Below, one piece after another: positions 42,755-50,761 of a stretch of DNA of 55,081 nt. Source of the DNA: Oxalobacteraceae bacterium (GTDB taxonomy: Bacteria; Pseudomonadota; Gammaproteobacteria; Burkholderiales; Burkholderiaceae_D). A program made the translations under genes and the position numbers. Under the pieces are notes generated by a model. It saw nothing but the letters and a program-made list of their open reading frames with translations, made no database searches and was not told the DNA's origin. Positions within the stretch are counted from its first letter, which is position 1. The number at the start of each line of letters is the position of its first letter. The stretch spans positions 1-55,081 of the forward strand of contig CANHZI010000004.1 in assembly GCA_947464955.1 (NCBI GenBank). Direction: 5' to 3'.

Positions 42755-44467
42755 ATGTTAGCTCAGCAAAAACAAGACATTCTCGAAGCCCTGAAGTTGG
42801 CCGTTGCGCCAATCATTGCAGGTACTGAACTTAATCCTGTGATTGCCTTGGAGCGCCCACGTGACCCATCTCACGGTGATATCGCTTGTAATATCGCGAT
42901 GCAAATTGCGAAGCCACTCAAGAAGAATCCGCGTGAATTAGCTCAAGCCATCGTCGATGCTTTGTTGGCGCAGCAGAATCCTTTGTTCGCTAGTGCTGAA
43001 TTGGCTGGTCCGGGCTTTATCAATCTACGGGTGACAGCCGCTGCGAAACAAGCGGTGGTTAAAACGATTTTGCAACAACAAGCGCAATTTGGTAAGGGTA
43101 CCAAAGGCGAGGGCAAGAAAGTGATCGTTGAGTTTGTGTCAGCGAATCCAACAGGCCCACTACACGTCGGTCATGGTCGCCAAGGCGCCTTAGGTGACGC
43201 TTTGTCAGCCTTGTTGGAAGCACAGGGATTTGCAGTAACGCGCGAGTTTTACTATAACGATGCCGGTGTGCAGATTGGTAATTTAGCGCTGTCAGTTCAA
43301 GCACGTGCGAAAGGCTTTAAGCCAGGTGATGCAGAGTGGCCAGAGTCGGCATATAACGGCGAATATATCGCTGAAATTGCCCAAGATTTCTTGGACAAAA
43401 AGACTGTTTCTGCGAGCAATGGTGTACCGGTCACCGGAAGCGGCGATGCCGACGATATTGAATCGATCCGTCAATTCTCAGTAACCTATTTGCGTAACGA
43501 ACAAGACATCGATTTATTGGCATTTGGCGTGAAGTTCGACAACTATTATCTCGAATCTTCTTTGTATTCAGATGGCAAAGTAGAAGCGGCGGTTGCAGCC
43601 TTGATTAACGCGGGCAAAACTTATGAGCAAGACGGTGCTTTGTGGTTGCGTACGACGGAGTATGGCGATGACAAAGATCGCGTGATGAAAAAGTCCGATG
43701 GGACCTATACTTACTTCGTGCCAGACGTGGCCTATCACATCGTCAAATGGCAGCGCGGCTATAGCCAAGCAATCAATGTCCAAGGCAGTGACCATCATGG
43801 CACCATCGCCCGTGTGCGCGCTGGTTTGCAAGCGGTGAACGTCGGTATTCCGCAAGGCTATCCTGACTATGTTTTGCATAAGATGGTGACGGTCATGAAG
43901 AATGGCGAGGAAGTCAAAATTTCCAAACGTGCTGGTTCGTATGTGACAGTGCGTGACTTGATCGAATGGTCTGGCGGTGGTGATGTCGTCAAAGGCCGTG
44001 ATGCAGTGCGGTTCTTCTTGATTTCTCGTAAAGCCGATACTGAATTCGTATTCGATATCGACGTCGCGTTGGCGAATTCAGACGAGAATCCTGTCTACTA
44101 CGTACATTATGCGCATGCGCGTATTTGCCGTATGTTGGCTCAATACAGTGAATCAGAGGCAGAATTAGATGCATTGAAAGATGTGGACTTGTCGCCGCTC
44201 ACGGCGCCACGTGAAGCCTCGTTGTTGCAAAAGCTCGCTGAGTATCCAGAAATGTTGGAAAAGGCTTTGGATGAACTAGGTCCGCACCAAGTCGCGTTTT
44301 ATCTGCGTGATTTGGCAGGCGAACTGCATAGTTATTACAATGCTGAACGCGTGCTGGTCGATGATGTGCCAACCAAGATGGCACGTCTGGCGTTGATACT
44401 GGCAACACGCCAAGTATTGCGTAATGGCTTGGGTTTGATCGGTGTATCTGCTCCGAACCAAATGTAA
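42755..44467 (+). CDS. argS: Arginyl-tRNA synthetase
   Basis: A 570-residue class I synthetase that charges tRNA-Arg. The HIGH motif appears as [19 protein letters not shown] near residue 135, and the second signature as [12 protein letters not shown] in place of KMSKS, which is normal for ArgRS. The C-terminal helical anticodon-binding domain includes ARICRML and [11 protein letters not shown]. Length is typical (E. coli 577). It heads a run of same-strand genes: a SPOR protein (69 bases later), dsbA and an SDR. Confidence 0.97.
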   Translation: MLAQQKQDILEALKLAVAPIIAGTELNPVIALERPRDPSHGDIACNIAMQIAKPLKKNPRELAQAIVDALLAQQNPLFASAELAGPGFINLRVTAAAKQAVVKTILQQQAQFGKGTKGEGKKVIVEFVSANPTGPLHVGHGRQGALGDALSALLEAQGFAVTREFYYNDAGVQIGNLALSVQARAKGFKPGDAEWPESAYNGEYIAEIAQDFLDKKTVSASNGVPVTGSGDADDIESIRQFSVTYLRNEQDIDLLAFGVKFDNYYLESSLYSDGKVEAAVAALINAGKTYEQDGALWLRTTEYGDDKDRVMKKSDGTYTYFVPDVAYHIVKWQRGYSQAINVQGSDHHGTIARVRAGLQAVNVGIPQGYPDYVLHKMVTVMKNGEEVKISKRAGSYVTVRDLIEWSGGGDVVKGRDAVRFFLISRKADTEFVFDIDVALANSDENPVYYVHYAHARICRMLAQYSESEAELDALKDVDLSPLTAPREASLLQKLAEYPEMLEKALDELGPHQVAFYLRDLAGELHSYYNAERVLVDDVPTKMARLALILATRQVLRNGLGLIGVSAPNQM

Positions 44468-44536
44468 GTCGATGTTTGAATGGCTGGAAGGATATTCCTC
44501 CAGCAGATCATTAGAATTCGTTTCAACGGGAAAGAC

Positions 44537-45115
44537 ATGATTTCAACTAAATTCCGCAAGCAAGTTGGTAACACCCTGACCGGTTTCATTATTGGCCTGG
44601 TGATCGGTTTGAGTATCGCTGTTGTCGTTGCTTTAGTCATCAACAAAGCTTCTACACCATTCACCAACAAGAATGGCAAGTCTGAAAAAAGTGATGTGCC
44701 TGTAACGCAGATGCAAGACCCAAACAAGCCGCTATATGGTAGCAAAGATGCGGTCGTACAAGCTTCAAAAGAAGTTGCAGCAAGTAAGGCTCTAGACCCA
44801 GTTAAAGCGGTGGCTGCTTCTAAGGCTGCTGATGCGGTCGCTGCCTCGGCGCCAGTGAAAACAGAGGCAGCTGAGGACAAGTATTTTTACTTCTTGCAGA
44901 TCGGTGCATATAAAGACCTTGGTGACGCTGAGAGTTCTAAAGCAAAACTGGCTTTAGTTGGTATCGAAGCCAATGTCACCGAGAAAGCAGGCGATACGGG
45001 AACCTTGTATCGAGTTCGAGTTGGACCATTTGATCATGCCGATGCAATGAACAAAATGCGCACAAAGTTGTCTGAGAATGGCGTCGATGCGGCGATTGTA
45101 CGCACGGCAAAGTAA
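44537..45115 (+). CDS. SPOR-domain inner-membrane protein
   Basis: A 192-residue single-pass protein. A short cytoplasmic N-terminus (1-12) precedes a membrane helix (about 13-36). An Ala/Lys/Val-rich linker (about 60-112) leads to a SPOR domain (about 113-190). That domain shows YFLQIGAYKDLGDAESSKAK and RVRVGPFDHADAM, the two repeats that bind denuded glycan strands of peptidoglycan. Such proteins localise to the division septum. ATG 44537 is chosen for its conserved N-terminus and the GGGAAA ahead of it. The order argS-SPOR-dsbA is common in betaproteobacteria. Confidence 0.9.
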   Translation: MISTKFRKQVGNTLTGFIIGLVIGLSIAVVVALVINKASTPFTNKNGKSEKSDVPVTQMQDPNKPLYGSKDAVVQASKEVAASKALDPVKAVAASKAADAVAASAPVKTEAAEDKYFYFLQIGAYKDLGDAESSKAKLALVGIEANVTEKAGDTGTLYRVRVGPFDHADAMNKMRTKLSENGVDAAIVRTAK

Positions 45116-45145
45116 ATAATTCACGAATTAAATTTTGAGGTCAAA

Positions 45146-45847
45146 ATGCGTTTGTTACGTCGTTTATTAGTACTCGCTTTGAGTTTGTTCGCTTTCGCAG
45201 CGAACGCCCAGAAGATCCCGCAAGCTGGCAATGAGTATCGTGTTGCAGATCAGCCGCAGGCTGTTATCGCAGGTAAGAAAGTGGAAGTGACGGAATTTTT
45301 TGGTTACTTCTGCCCGGGCTGTAACGCTTTCGAGCCGTATTTTGAAGAGTGGATCAAACGTCAGGGCGACCGTATCGTGGTCAAGCGTCTCCATTCAGAT
45401 TTGCATGATGTGACAACGCAGCAGAAGCTATATTTCACCTTGGAAGCAATGGGCAAGGTCGATGAATTGCAATTGAAAGCTTTCAATGCATTTCATATTG
45501 ATAGAAATCGTCTATCGACCGATGCAGAAGTGATGAAGTTTGTGGACAAGAATGGTCTGGACAAGAAGCGCTTCACCGAACTGTATAGCAATGCTTTCGT
45601 AATGGACAGTAAATTACGTAATGTGAAACAGTTGCAAAGTGCTTATAAAATTAATGGTATTCCGACTGTGGTAATCGAAGGAAAATACATTATTTCCCCT
45701 TTGGAAGTGTCGGCTAAGGCTAAATCCAGCGACAATTCTCCTCGCGCTGGTTTGGCTGTGATGGATTTTCTGGTTGATAAAGTCTACAAGGAAAAGAATG
45801 CAGCTCCTGCTGCGTCTGCTCCAGCAGCTGCGCCGAAGAAGAAATAG
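45146..45847 (+). CDS. dsbA: Thiol:disulfide interchange protein DsbA with CPGC active site
   Basis: A 233-residue periplasmic oxidoreductase. The signal peptide ends near residue 21 (NAQK). The thioredoxin-like domain with helical insert carries the active site C56-P-G-C59 in FGYFCPGCNAFEP, and IPTVV holds the cis-Pro loop. DsbA enzymes normally have CPHC, and the His sets their strong oxidising power. A Gly there is unusual and may shift the redox potential. The fold, length and place after argS-SPOR all say DsbA. The C-terminus is an Ala/Pro/Lys-rich tail. A ribosome site GAGG precedes the ATG. Confidence 0.88.
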   Translation: MRLLRRLLVLALSLFAFAANAQKIPQAGNEYRVADQPQAVIAGKKVEVTEFFGYFCPGCNAFEPYFEEWIKRQGDRIVVKRLHSDLHDVTTQQKLYFTLEAMGKVDELQLKAFNAFHIDRNRLSTDAEVMKFVDKNGLDKKRFTELYSNAFVMDSKLRNVKQLQSAYKINGIPTVVIEGKYIISPLEVSAKAKSSDNSPRAGLAVMDFLVDKVYKEKNAAPAASAPAAAPKKK

Positions 45848-45907
45848 TCATGTAGGTATCTGATTACATTCTGTATCGAAAGAAACGCAGAAGAAGTTGA
45901 GAAAAAG

Positions 45908-45932
45908 TCCGTCGTTTTGGCGGATTTTTTTT
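45908..45932 (+). terminator. Rho-independent terminator after dsbA
   Basis: TCCGTC and GGCGGA pair (one T-G pair) around a GTTTT loop, flanked by an A-run and an eight-base T-run. It ends the argS-SPOR-dsbA transcript. Confidence 0.8.
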
Positions 45933-45970
45933 GAGTGCTACCAATTAAGCTCATTCATCATAGGAAAAAT

Positions 45971-46750
45971 ATGCAAAACGTGTTCATTACTGGGGCTTCA
46001 TCTGGACTAGGTGCAGCGATCGCGTTGGAGTATGCCAAGCAGGGAGCGCGATTGGGTCTTGTGGGACGTCGTCAAGCAGCACTTGAGGCAGTACAAAGAA
46101 GCTTACCTAATCCCCAACAGCATTCGATTTATGTGCTTGATGTGAATGATAGTCAGGCATTGAGCGCAGCAGCATCGAACTTTCAAGAACTCTGCGGCGA
46201 AGTGCATGTGGTGGTGGCAAGTGCAGGTATTTCAGTCGGAACTTTGAGCGAGCTGAACGAAGATCTGCCGGTATTTCGTCAAGTCTTGGAAACAAATGTA
46301 CTGGCCACTGTTGCTACCTTTTCTCCCTTTATCGAAGCAATGAAGAAAACAGCGCAAACGCAACCATGTCGCCTAGTCGGCATCGCCAGTGTTGCTGGTA
46401 TCAGGGGTTTGCCCGGCGCCAGCGCATATAGTGCTTCCAAGGCTGCTGTGATTAGCTATTGCGAATCTTTGCGTGTAGAGTTGCAAGCAACCGGAATTCG
46501 CGTGGTCACAATTGCCCCGGGCTACATCGATACACCGATGACGCAAGTCAATGATTATGCGATGCCATTTTTGATGCCCGCTGAGAAGTTTGCTAAACGT
46601 GCAGTAGCGACAATCTCGGCAGGCAACAGTTACCGCGTGATTCCTTGGCAAATGGGTGTGGTCGCCAAATTATTACGTATGCTGCCTAACTTTGTGTATG
46701 ACTTTGCATTCTCGAAAGCGCCGCGAAAATCTCGCCATGTGGAGCTGTAA
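45971..46750 (+). CDS. Short-chain dehydrogenase/reductase (SDR)
   Basis: A 259-residue SDR with a Rossmann fold. The cofactor motif TGASSGLG is at 7-14. The catalytic set is N109, S140, Y153 (in YSASK) and K157. The R33-R34 pair after the second strand (VGRRQ) suggests NADP(H) preference. The PGYIDTPM segment (183-190) follows the active site. Substrate is unknown. I start at ATG 45971, which has AGGA upstream. The next gene starts 3 bases after its stop, so they form an operon. Confidence 0.92.
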   Translation: MQNVFITGASSGLGAAIALEYAKQGARLGLVGRRQAALEAVQRSLPNPQQHSIYVLDVNDSQALSAAASNFQELCGEVHVVVASAGISVGTLSELNEDLPVFRQVLETNVLATVATFSPFIEAMKKTAQTQPCRLVGIASVAGIRGLPGASAYSASKAAVISYCESLRVELQATGIRVVTIAPGYIDTPMTQVNDYAMPFLMPAEKFAKRAVATISAGNSYRVIPWQMGVVAKLLRMLPNFVYDFAFSKAPRKSRHVEL

Positions 46751-46753
46751 GCA

Positions 46754-47563
46754 ATGGCCTCTAGTAATCAGTCGAATCTGATCGACGCAATCGGTATTGC
46801 GCATCCGGTTATCGCACTTGATGCCGTGCCGCGAATTGTGTGCTTGGTGCCGTCGATAACTGAGCTTCTATTTGATCTTGGTTTGGGAAAATGCTTGGTC
46901 GGACGCACCGGTTTCTGTATCCATCCTAAAGAACTTGTATCAAGTATCCCCAAAGTAGGTGGAACAAAAGATGTGAATCTGGAAAAAATTCGTCGGCTTG
47001 GGCCGACGCATTTGATCGTTAATATCGACGAGAATGAGAAACCGACGGTTGATCTGCTCGCCCAATTCATTCCGAATGTCATCGTCACTCATCCCAATCA
47101 TCCTTGTGATAATTTTGCTCTGTTTCGTCTCTTAGGCAGTATTTTTCGTGCCGAGGAGCGCGCGGAACAGTTATGTCATCAGCTGCAACTTCGGTTACAG
47201 CAATTTGATGGTCTTCCACCTCAACAGTTAAAGAATGTCTTGTACTGCATCTGGAAAGATCCTTGGATGACCGTCAGTCGAGAGACCTATATTGCGCGCA
47301 TGCTGGCTTTGCGAGGCTGGCAGCAGTGGCAAACTGCTAGCAACGACAAACGTTATCCGAGTTTTGATTGGCAAGCAGAAGGTATCGATCAAGTTGATGT
47401 GGTCTTACTTTCAACTGAGCCGTATAGCTTTCAGAAGCAACATGCAGAGGAGCTACACAAAGAGTTGGGAAAGCCGGTGGTATTGGTCGACGGTGAGATG
47501 CTATCGTGGTACGGGAGTCGTGTGATCGCCGGCCTTGATTATTTGGCGCACCTGGATATTTAG
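46754..47563 (+). CDS. Helical-backbone metal receptor, cobalamin-binding-like, without signal peptide
   Basis: A 269-residue protein with the BtuF-like two-lobe fold. The first lobe starts RIVCLVPSITELLFDLGLG and continues VGGTKDVNLEKIRRLGPTHL; the second has WKDPWMTVSRETYIARML. These features match cobalamin-binding proteins and relatives (PF01497). However, the N-terminus (MASSNQSNLIDAIG) has no signal peptide or membrane anchor, so it may stay in the cytoplasm. A cytoplasmic role in cobalamin or other metal-ligand handling is inferred, not shown. No ABC permease is linked. It follows the SDR gene by 3 bases. Confidence 0.85.
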   Translation: MASSNQSNLIDAIGIAHPVIALDAVPRIVCLVPSITELLFDLGLGKCLVGRTGFCIHPKELVSSIPKVGGTKDVNLEKIRRLGPTHLIVNIDENEKPTVDLLAQFIPNVIVTHPNHPCDNFALFRLLGSIFRAEERAEQLCHQLQLRLQQFDGLPPQQLKNVLYCIWKDPWMTVSRETYIARMLALRGWQQWQTASNDKRYPSFDWQAEGIDQVDVVLLSTEPYSFQKQHAEELHKELGKPVVLVDGEMLSWYGSRVIAGLDYLAHLDI

Positions 47564-47600
47564 AGTGTCGATCTAGGGCGTAGAGGCTGCACGCGAATGA

Positions 47601-47637
47601 GAAAAGGGCTGCAAGATATTTTCTTGCAGCCCTTTTC
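47601..47637. terminator. Bidirectional terminator between convergent genes
   Basis: A perfect 16-bp stem (GAAAAGGGCTGCAAGA and its complement) with a 5-base loop. T-rich sequence lies on either side, depending on strand. It serves both the cobalamin-binding-like gene (+) and the TonB-dependent receptor gene (-). Confidence 0.88.
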
Positions 47638-47682
47638 TTTGGCAGATACTGAGATGACTCCCAGTATCCGTCACTACCTCAA

Positions 47683-50301
47683 TTAGAAACGATAGTTCAA
47701 AGACAGTTGGTACATACGGCCTAATTGGCTGAAGTGTGAACCGTCATACGTCACCATAGAGTAACGGCCGTTGAACGTGATCAAGTTTGTTTGAACTTGA
47801 CGTGGTGTCAAACCGTAGGCTGGATCCAAGGCTTTGCTGTCCAACAATGCTTGACCTGCTGCGACATTGCCAACTGGTTTGAAGTCCCAAGATGGTGTGA
47901 CGTTAAACATGTTGTTGATGTTGAAGGCCAAAGTCAGGTCTTTTGTGACCTTGTAGTTGACCGCGAAATCGCTAACAGTCTTAGTTTTGAACACAACAGA
48001 CAAGTTTTGATCCATGCCCGCATTACGGAAAGTTGTTGGTCCAAATACTGTGTTGTTAAACGAGAAGTTGATATCTTTCAAGTCCCAATCAAAGCCAATG
48101 ATGGATTTGTATTTTGGACGAGATGTGAACATCAAAGCTTCTTGTGTTACATCCAAAATGGATTGTTTTGCAGAGGCAACCGCGGATGGGTTTTTGACGT
48201 CTCCATCACGTTCATTTTTCAGAGTGTAGTTACCTGACCAGTTGAACGCCAATTTACCATCGCCCAAAGGCATATTGCGGTGGTTGAAGACGTAGTCGAT
48301 ACCTGAAGTTTTACTATCCAAACCGTTGGCGAAGAAGCTCAAAGAAACGATATTCGCGGCCTTCAAGATTTTGTCCAATTGAGCATTAGCGTCGCCACTT
48401 GGAACGATTTCTTTACCGAGAATGATGCGGTCTTTCAAAGAAATGTTGTAGTAGTCAACTGCCAAGCTTGTGTTTTTGTCTGGAGTGATACCGATACCCA
48501 AAGTGAAGTTCGTGGATTTCTCCGCTTTCAATTTTGGTACACCTAACAAGCGCGCTTGATCAGACACGTTACTTGCCAAGCCAGATACTTGGATACCAGA
48601 ACCTGGTACGAAAGAGTACTGAGTTTTAGACGTATAGATTTGTGGCAGAGACGGTGCACGGAAACCCGTGGAGATCGAACCGCGTAGGCTGATCATTTCG
48701 TCCACTTTCAAGCTGTTGGACAACTTCCAAACAACTGCGCTACCGAAGTCGCTATATTTTTCGTAACGTGCTGTGGCGTCGATCAAGTAATCTTTTGTGA
48801 CGTCAAATTTTGCACCACCGTAACCACCATAGTTGCGACGTGTTGATGAGAAAGAGTTAGCAGGATCGTTACCAGCGTAAGAGTCAGCACCACCCAAGAT
48901 GTAAGAAGTTTCTTCGCCAGCGATTACTTGATAGCGTTCCCAGCGCGCTTCCGTACCGAAGTAAGCATTAACACCTTTTGCAATATCTTTAGAGAAGTCT
49001 GCATTAAACACAGTGTGGCTGAACTTCGTTCCACCTGCATCAAAACGTGTTGGTGAGCGCGGTGGCAATGGTGTCGTGCCTTTAGCAATCGCATCTAAGC
49101 GCGCATTTTCCATGCCGCGGTTGACGGAGTTTGTTACGGTGTATTTCTGTTCGTTGCCGCCGACTGTCAAGCTGACGTCAGAGTCCCAACCATCGACCTC
49201 AAACTTGGTGCCAAGAGTAGCGTTGTAATCTTTGAGCGCGCCAAGGAAGCCTGGTACATAACCAACGTATGGTGTGCCTGCCGCATGCAACAGACCGTAG
49301 TCTGTTGGACGCCAGTATGGAGTACGGTAGTTAGCATAGCTGTCGATTTTCTTATCAACATAAGCAGCATTACCGTAGACATTTACGCCATCAGCTACTT
49401 CATAGCGTGCATTCACCAAGAATTTGCCAGCGCGCGTGTTTGGCGAACCATTGATGTTGCCAGCGTCAGGGAATTTCGTGAGGAATGGAATAACATCTTT
49501 ATTGAGATCGGCACCGAAGTCACCAGCTTCACCACGGGCGCTAACGATACCAGAACGGGATGCCAAACCATTGTGAGACAAATCGATAGTGTAATTAACA
49601 AAACCACGGTCACCCAATGGCAATCCTTGATTCAAGCTCACCGCTTGCATCTTGCCGTCGCCTTCGTGCGTGACACCAGCGCGTGCAGTCAAGGAACCGC
49701 CTTCTGGATTGTCTTTCAAAATAATGTTCACAACACCAGAAATCGCGTCAGAGCCGTACTGTGCAGACGCACCGTCACGCAATACTTCAATACGCTTGAT
49801 CGCATCTTGTGGGATCGCAGAAATATCTGCACCACTTTCGCCGCGACCTGGTGAAGTTTGAGTGTAAATCAGAGAGCTGGAATTCTTACGCTTGCCGTTG
49901 ATCAAAATCAGGGAGCGGCTTGGACCCATGTTACGGATTTCATATGGATCGAGCAAGGATGTCGCGTCATTGACAGGAGTTTGTACAGTGTTAAATGATG
50001 GCACACGGAACTGCAGTGCTTTATCGAGTGTCGCTTGTGCTGTCTTGGTCAATTCAGATGCTGCGAGAATATCGATAGGTACTGGTGTATCGACGATAGT
50101 GCGTGATGCACCGCGGCTACCAGTAGAGACGATAGTAACAGTTTGTACTTCGTCTGCTTTTTTCTTATCTTTGGCTGGTGTCGCGTCTTGCGCGAATACT
50201 GTGCCGCCTGTTGCTAGCAAGACGATTGCGACTTGCAAAGCATTTTTTGCGAAGACTTTAGTCTTGGCGTTTTTGTGTGAATCCAATGCTCTCTTGTTCA
50301 T
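47683..50301 (-). CDS. TonB-dependent outer-membrane receptor
   Basis: An 872-residue outer-membrane receptor. An extended signal peptide runs to about residue 39 and is followed by a TonB-box-like VQTVTIV segment (about 52-58). The plug domain (about 65-190) shows RSLILINGKRKN, IPQDAIKRIEVLRDGASAQY and SDAISGVVNIILKD. The 22-strand barrel ends in the aromatic LNYRF terminus. The ligand is not evident; the plug style with LINGKRKN is shared by large receptor groups in Oxalobacteraceae and Sphingomonads. It is transcribed alone, with a structured leader upstream. The convergent cobalamin-binding-like gene need not be related. Confidence 0.94.
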   Translation of the reverse strand: MNKRALDSHKNAKTKVFAKNALQVAIVLLATGGTVFAQDATPAKDKKKADEVQTVTIVSTGSRGASRTIVDTPVPIDILAASELTKTAQATLDKALQFRVPSFNTVQTPVNDATSLLDPYEIRNMGPSRSLILINGKRKNSSSLIYTQTSPGRGESGADISAIPQDAIKRIEVLRDGASAQYGSDAISGVVNIILKDNPEGGSLTARAGVTHEGDGKMQAVSLNQGLPLGDRGFVNYTIDLSHNGLASRSGIVSARGEAGDFGADLNKDVIPFLTKFPDAGNINGSPNTRAGKFLVNARYEVADGVNVYGNAAYVDKKIDSYANYRTPYWRPTDYGLLHAAGTPYVGYVPGFLGALKDYNATLGTKFEVDGWDSDVSLTVGGNEQKYTVTNSVNRGMENARLDAIAKGTTPLPPRSPTRFDAGGTKFSHTVFNADFSKDIAKGVNAYFGTEARWERYQVIAGEETSYILGGADSYAGNDPANSFSSTRRNYGGYGGAKFDVTKDYLIDATARYEKYSDFGSAVVWKLSNSLKVDEMISLRGSISTGFRAPSLPQIYTSKTQYSFVPGSGIQVSGLASNVSDQARLLGVPKLKAEKSTNFTLGIGITPDKNTSLAVDYYNISLKDRIILGKEIVPSGDANAQLDKILKAANIVSLSFFANGLDSKTSGIDYVFNHRNMPLGDGKLAFNWSGNYTLKNERDGDVKNPSAVASAKQSILDVTQEALMFTSRPKYKSIIGFDWDLKDINFSFNNTVFGPTTFRNAGMDQNLSVVFKTKTVSDFAVNYKVTKDLTLAFNINNMFNVTPSWDFKPVGNVAAGQALLDSKALDPAYGLTPRQVQTNLITFNGRYSMVTYDGSHFSQLGRMYQLSLNYRF

Positions 50302-50761
50302 GTTTCATTCTCTCTTTTGTTATTTTTGCGCTGGCACCTGGGGAGTGTGCAACACAAGGTGATGACTGCTAAGAAACAAACTGGTATTCCCTCAAGACCC
50401 ACACCTTGAGGTCGGTTGATACTACCCGACACCTTTGATGTGCTGCAACATGAACGAAAGCCTTGTTGTTTTTTAGTAGAATTATTGCAATAGAGAATCT
50501 TTACTTACAAAAATGGTTCATGTATAGACAACCGGTGTTGTCGCAAAATATTGTTTGGAAATCATGTGTTGTTGTTATGTCCAGATGGTATATTTCTGCC
50601 ATGAAGTGCCCTGAAAGCGTATATTGAGTGGGAAAATTTCCTTCGGAATAATTCTTGTAAGCATCATCTCCGTTTCTCCATGCTTCGTTGCTAAATTCCT
50701 TAGTGAAACTAAATTTTCATTTGGCTCTAAAAAAATAGTGGTTTATTGATCGGGAAAAATC
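50302..50761. other. Long divergent intergenic region
   Basis: 460 bases between the TonB-dependent receptor and the alpha-2-macroglobulin gene. It holds the two leader hairpins noted separately and AT-rich sequence (50460-50560) likely to include promoters. I found no confident -35/-10 pair and no gene. A 68-codon minus-strand frame that enters it from 50949 is a shadow of the macroglobulin gene. Confidence 0.4.
50390..50430 (-). promoter_or_regulatory. Two adjacent hairpins in the leader of the TonB-receptor gene
   Basis: CCTCAAG (50390-50396) pairs with CTTGAGG (50405-50411) around an 8-base loop. Directly beside it GTCGG (50411-50415) pairs with CCGAC (50426-50430). Both lie about 90-130 bases upstream of the receptor start, with no T-run, so they are not a standard terminator. 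They could be a leader RNA structure; I recognise no known riboswitch class. Confidence 0.35.

Noticed and set aside
49285-49854. 189-codon plus-strand frame within the TonB-receptor gene
   Set aside because: It is antisense to a clear outer-membrane receptor and has no protein features; a shadow frame.
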